Shown piece by piece: positions 40,522-47,299 of a stretch of 64,000 bases of DNA. The stretch comes from Mayfieldus sp963740555. Lineage in GTDB: Bacteria > Actinomycetota > Thermoleophilia > Solirubrobacterales > 70-9. The notes under the pieces were generated by a model. It searched no databases. It saw only the letters and a list, made by a program, of their open reading frames with translations, and was not told the origin of the DNA. The translations under genes were made by a program, and so were the position numbers. The stretch lies in NCBI GenBank assembly GCA_963740555.1, contig CAVUES010000003.1, positions 186,001 through 250,000 on the forward strand, in the 5' to 3' direction. Position 1 is the stretch's first letter. Every line of letters starts with the position of its first letter.

Positions 40522-41240
40522 CCGGGCAGGGCGACGCTGACGATCGGCGAGGAGCTGGGCTGTCTGCTTCCGCCCCGCGGCTCGACCGTGACCATCACCA
40601 TGTCGGCGCCGTCGAGCTGATGCGGGATCGCGGTGCTGGCGCTGCCGTTTCCGCGCGCCTCGAACAGCGACGAGGGCAGGATGCGGTGATTGCGCCGTAC
40701 CCACGCTTGGTAGACGTGCCCCATCCGGACCTGCTTCAGGCCGGTCAGCTCCAGAGTTCCAGAGTCGCCGCTTCGCTCCAGGGTCGCGTGAATGGTGCCG
40801 CCCTGGGCGACCGTACTTGTTGTCGTGGTCCCGGCCCCACCGCCGCCTCCGCGCAGGGCATAACCGCCGATCACGGCCGCGATCAGCGCCACCGCGGTCA
40901 ATGCCGCGGCGGGGCGCCAGAAGAAGACGCGAAAGCCGGCTCGCCGGCGTGGCTGAACCGGAGATCGCCTCGCTTCCCAACCCGCCGGTGCCTCGGTCTC
41001 GGCGACGTCCGAGCGCACCTCGGCCATCAAGCGCGCGCGAAGGCCGGGCGGCGGCTCGAGCTGCGGTACTGACTCGCCGATCATGTCGATCGCCGGCTGT
41101 AACCAGCGGAGCTCGTCGCGGCAGCGCTGGCAGTCCTCCAGGTGGCGTTCCATCGCCTCGTTCTCGTCCGCCTCCAGCGAGCCGAGCAGGTAGGCGGCGA
41201 GGTCAGCGCGCCAGCGGCGGTGATCGCGGGTCGCGCTCAT
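40518..41240 (-). CDS. RskA-type anti-sigma factor (single-pass)
   Basis: A 240-aa membrane anti-sigma factor. The zinc-binding motif H33-x3-C37-x2-C40 (HLEDCQRC) is in the cytoplasmic domain, a transmembrane helix covers about 108-128 (FFWRPAAALTAVALIAAVIGGYAL), and the outer part is an RskA C-terminal-like domain (GTLELTGLKQVRMGHVYQAWV). It should hold the co-encoded ECF sigma inactive at the membrane. Its start overlaps the sigma stop by 4 bp (ATGA, 41237-41240), as usual for such pairs. Confidence 0.93.
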   Translation of the reverse strand: MSATRDHRRWRADLAAYLLGSLEADENEAMERHLEDCQRCRDELRWLQPAIDMIGESVPQLEPPPGLRARLMAEVRSDVAETEAPAGWEARRSPVQPRRRAGFRVFFWRPAAALTAVALIAAVIGGYALRGGGGGAGTTTTSTVAQGGTIHATLERSGDSGTLELTGLKQVRMGHVYQAWVRRNHRILPSSLFEARGNGSASTAIPHQLDGADMVMVTVEPRGGSRQPSSSPIVSVALPG

Positions 41241-41818
41241 GAGAATCCCTCCGCCAGCTGGGTGCGGATCTTCTCGATCCCGAGCCGCATCCGGCCCTTG
41301 ACCGTGCCCAGGGGCATGTTCAGCATCTCGGCGATCTCCGAGTGGCTGAAGCCGCCGAAGTAGGCCAGCTCGATCACCTTCGACTGCTCGCTGGGCAGCT
41401 CGCTCAGCGCCCCGCGCACCTGCTGCGCCTCATCGCGCTGAAGCGCCTGCTCGTCGGTCAGGTCCGGCGAGGGCCGCTGCTCAAGCGCCGCCTCGTCGTC
41501 GAAGTCCAGCTTCGGCGCCTTGCCCGACTGGCGACGCAGCGCGTCGATCGCGCGATTGCGGACGATTCCCAGAGTCCAGGCCCGGACACTGCCGCGGGCG
41601 CGGTCATAGCGGGCGCCGCTGCGCCAGATCGAGAGGAACGCCTCCTGGGTCACGTCCTCGGCGCTGCTGCGATCGCCGACGATCCGGTAGGCGACCGAGT
41701 AGGCGGCCCCGCCGTGACGGTCGTAGAAGACCTCGAACGCCTCCGGGTCCTCATCGGCGAGCAGCGGCATCAATTCCTCGTCGCCGAGGCGCTCCGCCCT
41801 CTTCTTGTCGATTGCCAC
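41237..41818 (-). CDS. ECF sigma factor, SigK-like
   Basis: A 193-aa ECF sigma. Region 2 is FEVFYDRHGGAAYSVAYRIVGDRSSAEDVTQEAFLSIWRS; region 4 is LPSEQSKVIELAYFGGFSHSEIAEMLNMPLGTVKGRMRLGIEKIR. It directs RNA polymerase to a stress regulon unknown from the window. The GTG start at 41818 is the first initiator before region 2. A GCGTC/GACGC inverted repeat lies in the 160-bp gap to the DUF4383 gene. Confidence 0.93.
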   Translation of the reverse strand: MAIDKKRAERLGDEELMPLLADEDPEAFEVFYDRHGGAAYSVAYRIVGDRSSAEDVTQEAFLSIWRSGARYDRARGSVRAWTLGIVRNRAIDALRRQSGKAPKLDFDDEAALEQRPSPDLTDEQALQRDEAQQVRGALSELPSEQSKVIELAYFGGFSHSEIAEMLNMPLGTVKGRMRLGIEKIRTQLAEGFS

Positions 41819-41978
41819 TGCCCGGGTTTCCCGTCTGTCAGAGGCGCCGTGATCCGAGCGCGCCGCCTGTGCGTATCAACCTCTAACTCACCCTACGTCC
41901 TGCGATCTGGAGCGGATCAACGCGTCTCGTCCGCGCGACGCGGAAACATCACTCACGTAACTTCGTTGAGGAGGAGCA

Positions 41979-42392
41979 ATGGAAGCTTCAAGCCCAGCAA
42001 GGCTGTACGCGACATTGGTCGGCGGCACGCTCGTGATCGCTGGCATCATCGGCTTCTTCTACAGCTCGTCGTTCGGAAGCCCTGGCAACGTGGATGCGGT
42101 GTTCGGGGTGCTGAACGTCAACGGATGGCACAACGTCGTCCACATCGTCACCGGCGGGTTGGGCCTGCTGGCGGCCGGCTACTGGGCCCGCCAGTACGCC
42201 CTCGGCCTTGGGGTCGTGTACCTCGCGATCGCGATCTGGGGATTCATCATCGGCGACGGCCACAACATCCTCGGCTTCCTGCCGGTCAACACCGAGGACA
42301 ACTTCCTGCACCTGATCCTCGGCGTGCTCGGCCTCGCCGCGGGAATGGCAACCCCCGCGATCAAGGCGGCGCGAACGGCGGCGGCGACCTAA
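41979..42392 (+). CDS. DUF4383-type four-helix membrane protein
   Basis: A 137-aa integral membrane protein with four hydrophobic helices (about 10-30, 48-68, 70-95 and 105-128). The pattern GVLNVNGWHNVVHIVTGGLGLLAA, then DNFLHLILGVLGLAAG with the conserved His-Asn/His pairs, matches DUF4383. Its function is not known. The ATG has the strongest ribosome site in the window (GAGGAGG). Divergent from the ECF sigma gene. Confidence 0.82.
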   Translation: MEASSPARLYATLVGGTLVIAGIIGFFYSSSFGSPGNVDAVFGVLNVNGWHNVVHIVTGGLGLLAAGYWARQYALGLGVVYLAIAIWGFIIGDGHNILGFLPVNTEDNFLHLILGVLGLAAGMATPAIKAARTAAAT

Positions 42393-42396
42393 GAAG

Positions 42397-42469
42397 CTCG
42401 TTCCTTGTCACTTCTCACTTGTTCCTCGGGCTAGGACCCGACCTCGAGGAACGAGGAACTAGGAATGAG
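42397..42469. repeat. Heptamer-based inverted-repeat element, terminator-like
   Basis: The left arm is a run of degenerate 7-mers (CTCGTTC, CTTGTCA, CTTCTCA, CTTGTTC, CTCGGGC) and the right arm holds GAGGAAC twice and TAGGAAT. GTTCCTCG (42421-42428) pairs perfectly with CGAGGAAC (42445-42452), and the outer ends pair with one G-T. It lies between convergent genes, so it can act as a terminator; its relation to the arrays at 16913 and 45088 suggests a repeat family. Confidence 0.6.
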
Positions 42470-42471
42470 TT

Positions 42472-42801
42472 CTACAGCCGCGAGCGAAGCTCTTCCGTCA
42501 GCCCCCGCAGCCCGGCGCTACTGCGCTGGCGGCTGCGCCGACGCAGCTCGAACAGCACCAGGGCGCCGGTGGCGACGCCGCCCGCGGTGACCGCGATCGC
42601 GGGCCGCACCCAGTTGCGGGGGTCGCGGAGCGCCTCCAGCTCGGACTCGGACAGCGCGTCGGCCCAGTCGGACAGCTCGGCCGCCGCGGCCTCGGCGACC
42701 GCGGAGAAGGTCTGCTCGAGCCGTCCGGAGAACTGCTCGGGGGGCTCGATCGGCCTCAGCGCATCGGCCAGCAGACGCTCGACGGCGTGCTCGTCAGTCA
42801 T
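42472..42801 (-). CDS. Single-pass membrane protein coupled to an ECF sigma factor
   Basis: A 109-aa protein with a soluble N-terminal half (about 75 residues, helical, acidic) and one membrane helix (about 74-92; IAVTAGGVATGALVLFELRRR). Its ATG lies 8 nt inside the upstream ECF sigma gene, so the two are coupled. No ZAS zinc motif is present, yet position and topology suggest an anti-sigma-like partner. The family is not recognised. Confidence 0.6.
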   Translation of the reverse strand: MTDEHAVERLLADALRPIEPPEQFSGRLEQTFSAVAEAAAAELSDWADALSESELEALRDPRNWVRPAIAVTAGGVATGALVLFELRRRSRQRSSAGLRGLTEELRSRL

Positions 42802-43363
42802 CGCTTGCCTCCTCGTCCAATTGCTCCTGAAGCTGCTTGATCGCGCGATGAATCAGCACCTTGGTCGCCCCGTCCGTGCGGCCGAGGGCCCGCGCGATCT
42901 CGCGGTTGTCCATGCCGAGAGCGAAGCGCATGATCAGCGCCTCGCGGCGGTCGTCGGGGAGGTGCTGCACCCCTTCGATCACGTTGCGCAGCTCCTCCCG
43001 CCCCTCGACCACGGCCTCGGTCCCGTGCGGCGCGGAGATCGGGTCGGCGCTGTCGAGCGGGGTCTGCGGTCGTCGCGAGCGGTCGCGGAAGTAGTTCGAG
43101 GCGAGGTTGTGCGCGATGCGGATCAGCCAGGGGCGCAGTGGCCTGCCGTCCGACTCCCGCCGCGCGCGGTCGAAATGCCGGTACGCCTGAAGGAACGCCT
43201 GCTCGGTGAGGTCCTCGGCGTCGTGATGGTTGCCGACTCGGTAGTAGGCATAGGAGTACACGTCGCGAAGATGGGCGCGGTAGAGGTCCTCGAAGGCGCG
43301 ATCCATCTCCGCCTTCGCGGCCGGGTCGGTCGGAGGACCGGCTTCGATCTTTCCCTCTCCCAC
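42794..43363 (-). CDS. ECF sigma factor
   Basis: A 189-aa ECF sigma. Region 2 has LYRAHLRDVYSYAYYRVGNHHDAEDLTEQAFLQAYRHF and RPWLIRIAHNLASNYFRDRSRR; region 4 has LPDDRREALIMRFALGMDNREIARALGRTDGATKVLIHRAIKQL. The GTG at 43363 is fixed by a TACGCT box six bases upstream. It is followed by the 109-aa membrane protein, an anti-sigma candidate. Confidence 0.91.
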   Translation of the reverse strand: MGEGKIEAGPPTDPAAKAEMDRAFEDLYRAHLRDVYSYAYYRVGNHHDAEDLTEQAFLQAYRHFDRARRESDGRPLRPWLIRIAHNLASNYFRDRSRRPQTPLDSADPISAPHGTEAVVEGREELRNVIEGVQHLPDDRREALIMRFALGMDNREIARALGRTDGATKVLIHRAIKQLQEQLDEEASDD

Positions 43364-43369
43364 GCGGCA

Positions 43370-43375
43370 AGCGTA
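43370..43375 (-). promoter_or_regulatory. -10 box, leaderless start of the second ECF sigma gene
   Basis: TACGCT on the minus strand, then six bases and the GTG at 43363. It lies between the stop of the PlsC-GpsA fusion and this gene, so the sigma gene need not be co-transcribed with it. Confidence 0.45.
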
Positions 43376-43381
43376 CCCCCG

Positions 43382-45046
43382 TCATGCGGCGCGGCGGGAG
43401 CGCTCGGCACGGCGCAAGCCCGCGACCCATTCGTCGGTTCCAATCCTGCCCTCGATCAGCGCCGCGAGCCCCTGCAGGCCCTCCGCGTCGAGGCTGGCGG
43501 CCGAAATCGTCTCGGCGATCAGGGGCACCGAGTCGAGGCTCTCCGAGGCCTGACCGATCTCGGCCCGGATCTGGTCGACTGGGGTGCCGGTCCCCAGCAG
43601 CTCCCCGGCGCGGCGGTTGCGGCTGCCGGGCGCCATCACCGTCGCGGTCAGGTCGCCGACCCCGGCGAGCCCGACGAAGGTCTCCGGTCTCGCACCGCGG
43701 GAGGTCGCGTAGCCGACGCACTCGCGCCAGATCTCCCCGGCGGCGATCCCGGCCGCGTTCAGCCCGTGTGGCTGGGCCGCGGCGGCGGCGAGGGCGGCTG
43801 CGTTCTTTGCGGCGCCCGCCATCTCGACCCCGAACACGTCACCGGAGCGCTCGCAGACCAGGCCGGCGCGATCGAACACCTCTCCGAGCTGCGCCCGCAG
43901 GTCGGGGTCGGCGGAGCCGAGGACCAGCGCGGCGGAGCCGGAGACGGCCTCGCGAGCGTGAGCGGGCCCGCCGAGGCTGGCGATGGCGCGGGCGTGAACC
44001 CGCCCGCCAACGTACTCGCTGGGAAGCTCGCCCTGCGGCGCCACCAGGCCCTTGCTGAGCAGCAGGAGCGCCGCCCGCTCGCCGATCCGGTCGGCGATCG
44101 AGCCGACCGCCTGCGGCAGCGCCTTCGAGGGCACGGCGAGGCAGACCAGGTCGAGCCCGGCCAGCTCGATCTCGGAGGCGCGCTTGACCCGCAGCGACTC
44201 CGGCAGATGGACATCGGGCAGGTAGCGCTCATTGACCCGCGCCTCCTCCATCGTCGCGGCCTGCTCGGGGCTGCGGGTGCCGAGCTGCACCTCGAGCCCG
44301 CCCCGCGCCAGCAGCACCGCGACCGCGGTACCCCAGCTGCCGGCACCGATCACGGCTGCGCGGCGAACCGGCGGCAGTCCGCCCAGGTCCTCCCACTGCA
44401 GCTCGATGTTGGGCCAGATCCGCGCCGTCACCGTCGCGGCGAGGGCCGGCGAGGGCTGCTCCGAGCGCGGGAAGGTCATCGGCCGGCCCATGCGCAGCCT
44501 CACCTTGCGCGGGCGAATCCGCCAACCCCGGCGCACCCGCTCGGTGCCGAAGACGGCGACCGGTAGCACCGAGGCTCCGGTCTGAAGCGCAAGGCGGCCG
44601 ACGCCGCGCTTCGGGGTCGCCAGCGAGCCGGAGCGGATCCGAGTGCCCTCGGGAAATATGCAGACCGTGCCGCCGCTCTCCAGGACCATGCGGGCGGTCG
44701 TCATCGCCTCCTCGTCCGACTCGCCGCGCCGGATCGGGAAGGCGCCGCAGCGCGAGAGCAGCCAGCCCTGCCAGCGCTTCTCGAACAGCTCCCGCTTGGC
44801 GACGTAACACATCGGCTTGCGCCAGGGGAGAGAAACGGCGATCACGAACGGGTCGAGGAAGCTGCGGTGGTTGGCGGCGACGATCAACCCGCCCTTGACG
44901 CGGGCGTACTTGCGGCCGCCGCGCGAGAGCCTCAACCAGATCAGTAGGGAGGGCTGCAGGATCCCCCGCGCGAGCAGGTAGATCGCCCAGTTGACGCCAT
45001 GCTTGCGCGTGTACTCGTGGTAGCGGAAAAGGGGGTCCTCGCCCAT
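43382..45046 (-). CDS. Fusion of 1-acylglycerol-3-phosphate acyltransferase and glycerol-3-phosphate dehydrogenase (PlsC-GpsA)
   Basis: A 554-aa protein that joins two steps of phospholipid synthesis. Residues 1-225 are an acyltransferase: NHRSFLD with the catalytic H60-x4-D65, and FPEGTR at 131-136. Residues 226-554 are GpsA: dinucleotide loop GAGSWGT (234-240), LLSKGL, the catalytic Lys in GAAKNAAALAA, and GVGDLTATVMAPGSRNR. GpsA makes glycerol-3-phosphate from dihydroxyacetone phosphate; PlsC adds the second acyl chain, so the two are separated by the PlsB/Y step. No start or stop codon occurs at the junction, so this is one reading frame. The ATG at 45046 is the first in the frame. Confidence 0.93.
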   Translation of the reverse strand: MGEDPLFRYHEYTRKHGVNWAIYLLARGILQPSLLIWLRLSRGGRKYARVKGGLIVAANHRSFLDPFVIAVSLPWRKPMCYVAKRELFEKRWQGWLLSRCGAFPIRRGESDEEAMTTARMVLESGGTVCIFPEGTRIRSGSLATPKRGVGRLALQTGASVLPVAVFGTERVRRGWRIRPRKVRLRMGRPMTFPRSEQPSPALAATVTARIWPNIELQWEDLGGLPPVRRAAVIGAGSWGTAVAVLLARGGLEVQLGTRSPEQAATMEEARVNERYLPDVHLPESLRVKRASEIELAGLDLVCLAVPSKALPQAVGSIADRIGERAALLLLSKGLVAPQGELPSEYVGGRVHARAIASLGGPAHAREAVSGSAALVLGSADPDLRAQLGEVFDRAGLVCERSGDVFGVEMAGAAKNAAALAAAAAQPHGLNAAGIAAGEIWRECVGYATSRGARPETFVGLAGVGDLTATVMAPGSRNRRAGELLGTGTPVDQIRAEIGQASESLDSVPLIAETISAASLDAEGLQGLAALIEGRIGTDEWVAGLRRAERSRRAA

Positions 45047-45087
45047 GCTGGGGGCTACACGAGGGCGCGGGCCGCGTTACAGGATGG

Positions 45088-45115
45088 GTTGCTCGTTGCT
45101 CGTTGCTCGTTGTTC
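45088..45115. repeat. Heptamer array, four copies of GTTGYTC
   Basis: GTTGCTC three times and GTTGTTC once, in the 91-bp gap between the PlsC-GpsA gene and the maleylacetate reductase gene. It is the reverse complement of the array at 16913-16933, with one extra unit; a 24-base stretch is identical. Confidence 0.7.
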
Positions 45116-45137
45116 GGGCCTCGGGACCATGCGTGAG

Positions 45138-46145
45138 TCACCACGCTGCCTCGATGATTGCTCGAAGCTGCTCGCGGTTCGGCGGGTCGGGGGTGAAAGC
45201 GAGCTGGGGACGGGCCTCGATCGCCTCGAGGGCCGTCTCGAGACCGTCCCTGTCGGCGCCGAGCTCGCCGAGTCGCGGCGGACGGCCGAGCTCGGCGATC
45301 CGGTCCGGCAGCGAGTCGGGGTCGGTCTCCAGGGCATCCGCCAGGTCGCCGATCTGCTCCGGCGCCCGTTCGCGCATGAAGGCGATCGCGTGGGGCAGGA
45401 TCGCCGCGTTGGTCTCCGCGTGGGGCACACCGAGCTCCCGCACAAGCGTCTGGCAGATCACGTGGTGGATCGCGAACAGCGCCGAGTCGATCGCGTAGGC
45501 GCAGAGGATCGAGCCCAGCGCCAGGTCGCCGCGGTCGCGGTCCTCGCGGCCCTGGTCCAGCGCCCCGCCGATCAGCGCCGCGCCGCGCAGCGCTGTCATC
45601 CTCGAGACCGGGTTGGCAAAGGGCGTGTACATCGAGTCGGCGCCGTGCGCGAGCGCGTTCATCGCGCTGAAGCGCAGCTGTGGCTCGGGTTGGCTGGTCA
45701 TCGGGTCGGGGTCGGCGATCACCAGCTCGGGTCGGACCAGGCCCATGACCCGATCGTCGGCGCCCTCCGGGGTGCGGTGGATGCCGGTCATCTCGGCGCC
45801 CGAGAGGGTGGTCGGGACCGCTGCCACCGTCTGCCCCTCGACCGAGGCGACGGCCTTCGCGGTGTCGATGACCCGCCCGCCGCCGAGCGCGACAAGCGCT
45901 GGCGACGAAGCCTTGCCGAGCAGCATCGCGGCGGCCTCGGGCACCCCGCCTGGTGCCACCTCGTGCACGGCCGCGGCCGCGGCCGTCAGCTCATCGGCCC
46001 CACTCTGCGCCCGTAGCGTGGAGAGCAGGTCGAACTCCCCCACCCCGTGCTCGGCGAGGACCGCGGCGGCACCCTCGAGCGCCCCCTGCCTGAATAGGAC
46101 CGTGCGGTTGGCGTCGCGCCAGGTGAAGGCGCCGTCGCCGCTCAA
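45138..46145 (-). CDS. Maleylacetate reductase-like iron-type dehydrogenase
   Basis: A 335-aa iron-containing-dehydrogenase-family protein. GGGRVIDTAKAVA binds the cofactor; SAMNALAHGADSMY, AIHHVICQTLV and GVPHAETNAAILPHAIAF hold the metal His residues, and the last is close to the maleylacetate reductase signature. It would reduce maleylacetate to 3-oxoadipate at the end of hydroquinone or hydroxyquinol breakdown. The TTG at 46145 overlaps the upstream dioxygenase stop (TTGA, 46142-46145). Confidence 0.85.
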   Translation of the reverse strand: MSGDGAFTWRDANRTVLFRQGALEGAAAVLAEHGVGEFDLLSTLRAQSGADELTAAAAAVHEVAPGGVPEAAAMLLGKASSPALVALGGGRVIDTAKAVASVEGQTVAAVPTTLSGAEMTGIHRTPEGADDRVMGLVRPELVIADPDPMTSQPEPQLRFSAMNALAHGADSMYTPFANPVSRMTALRGAALIGGALDQGREDRDRGDLALGSILCAYAIDSALFAIHHVICQTLVRELGVPHAETNAAILPHAIAFMRERAPEQIGDLADALETDPDSLPDRIAELGRPPRLGELGADRDGLETALEAIEARPQLAFTPDPPNREQLRAIIEAAW

Positions 46146-47086
46146 CGCGCCGCGGCGACCCTCGGGTTGACGATCGGCGTCAGTCGCGGCTCGACCTCGG
46201 CGCGCAGGTGCTCGTAGTCGGGCGGCAGCGAGAGCTTCTCGCCCAGGTGCTCGAGCGGCTCGTCGACGGTAAAGCCCGGACCGAGAGTTGCGATCTCGAA
46301 CAGCACCCCGCTCGGCTCGCGGAAGTAGATCGAGCGGAAGTAGAAGCGGTCGATGACGGGGGTCGGAGAGGCGCCGCCCTCGACCACCCGCTCGCGCCAG
46401 TCCAGGTGCTCGTCGATCTCCGAGGCCCAGGCGATGTGGTGCACGGTTCCGGCACCCTGGATTCCGGCCTCCTTCGGCGGCGCGTCATAGGCCCAGAGCC
46501 CGCCGCGGCTATCTCCGCGTGCTTCCCATCCGAAGCCCGACGGGGCGAAGCCCTTGTCGTCGTGGGGGGCGAACTGCAGCGCCTCTTCGAGCAGCGAGCG
46601 GCTCGCCTCGGGTGTATGGCTGTAGGCGCGGGCGGCGTGAAAGCCCTGCAGGGCGAGCTCGGCGGGGACCTCAGGATGGTCGGCGATCAGGGGCTCGTCG
46701 GAGACGTCGGCAACGACGAGCTCATGGCCGAGCCCCTCGGGATCGGCGAAGTGCAGGCGGCCGTCGTGATTCTCGGTCTCGGTCCCGTGGGCGGCGAGCC
46801 GCTCCTCCCAGAAGGCGATCGCGTCGGCCGAGGCGACGCGCCAGACGATCCGGTGGATCATCCCCGCCCCGGCGCGACCCTCGGGAACACCTGGGTACTC
46901 GAAGAAGGTGAGGTCGGAGCCGGCGTCGCCCTTTTCGTCGGCGTAGAAGAGGTGGTAGACGGTCGGGTTGTCCTGGTTGACCGTTTTCTTGACCAGCCGC
47001 AAGCCCAGCACGCCCGCGTAGAAGTCGACGTTGCGCTGGCCGTTCTCGGTGATCGCCGTTATGTGGTGGATGCCCTCGAGCTTCAC
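46142..47086 (-). CDS. Ring-cleaving dioxygenase, VOC family (MhqO/LinE-like)
   Basis: A 314-aa two-module vicinal-oxygen-chelate protein. GIHHITAI at the N-terminus, FYAGVLGLRLVKKTVNQDNP, TVHHIAWAS in the second module and GVLFEIATLGPGF near the end hold the Fe(II)-binding His and Glu residues. The closest described types cleave hydroquinones (LinE, MhqO). With the coupled reductase this gives a compact hydroquinone to 3-oxoadipate route. The GTG at 47086 has a GAGGAGG site. Confidence 0.88.
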   Translation of the reverse strand: MKLEGIHHITAITENGQRNVDFYAGVLGLRLVKKTVNQDNPTVYHLFYADEKGDAGSDLTFFEYPGVPEGRAGAGMIHRIVWRVASADAIAFWEERLAAHGTETENHDGRLHFADPEGLGHELVVADVSDEPLIADHPEVPAELALQGFHAARAYSHTPEASRSLLEEALQFAPHDDKGFAPSGFGWEARGDSRGGLWAYDAPPKEAGIQGAGTVHHIAWASEIDEHLDWRERVVEGGASPTPVIDRFYFRSIYFREPSGVLFEIATLGPGFTVDEPLEHLGEKLSLPPDYEHLRAEVEPRLTPIVNPRVAAAR

Positions 47087-47102
47087 CGCAACCTCCTCTG
47101 AC

Positions 47103-47116
47103 GAAGTAGGGACTTC
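47103..47116 (-). promoter_or_regulatory. Inverted repeat before the ring-cleaving dioxygenase
   Basis: GAAGT-AGGG-ACTTC, 16 bp upstream of the GTG at 47086 on the minus strand. A TAGGTC box lies just further up (near 47136-47141). It could be the operator of a phenol-sensing repressor, but no regulator gene is adjacent. Confidence 0.35.
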
Positions 47117-47160
47117 TTCGAGTCTGGCAAATAGACCTATCCTGGCCTTGTCCCAGGCCC

Positions 47161-47234
47161 GCCGGAGTAGCTCAGTTGGTCAGAGCGCCTGATTTGTAAT
47201 CAGGGGGCCGTCGGTTCGAATCCGACCTCCGGCT
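47161..47234 (+). tRNA. tRNA-Thr (anticodon TGT)
   Basis: A complete cloverleaf: acceptor GCCGGAG/CTCCGGC, D arm GCTC-AGTTGGTCA-GAGC, anticodon arm CCTGA-TTTGTAA-TCAGG, a 5-nt variable loop, T arm GTCGG-TTCGAAT-CCGAC. The anticodon TGT reads ACA (Thr). The discriminator base is T at 47234 and no CCA is encoded. Confidence 0.97.
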
Positions 47235-47253
47235 CTGACACACCGCGAGCAAG

Positions 47254-47286
47254 GCGAGTTAGTTGCGCATAGGACGACTAACTCGC
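47254..47286. terminator. Perfect 10-bp hairpin between tRNA-Thr and the phosphoesterase gene
   Basis: GCGAGTTAGT (47254-47263) pairs with ACTAACTCGC (47277-47286) across a 13-nt loop. It lies 20 bp after the tRNA and 14 bp after the stop of the convergent phosphoesterase gene, so it can serve both. No T-tract. Confidence 0.7.
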
Positions 47287-47299
47287 ATCACCGCATTCG

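Noticed and set aside
41942..41969. Possible ECF-type promoter GGAAAC-N16-CGTTGA ahead of the DUF4383 gene
   Set aside because: The predicted start site would fall inside the strong GAGGAGG ribosome site, leaving too short a leader. The match may be chance; I do not claim sigma control.
41342..44566. 1074-aa open frame on the plus strand
   Set aside because: It runs across several well-supported genes on both strands (ECF sigmas, DUF4383, PlsC-GpsA), has no recognisable domain, and changes composition at gene borders.
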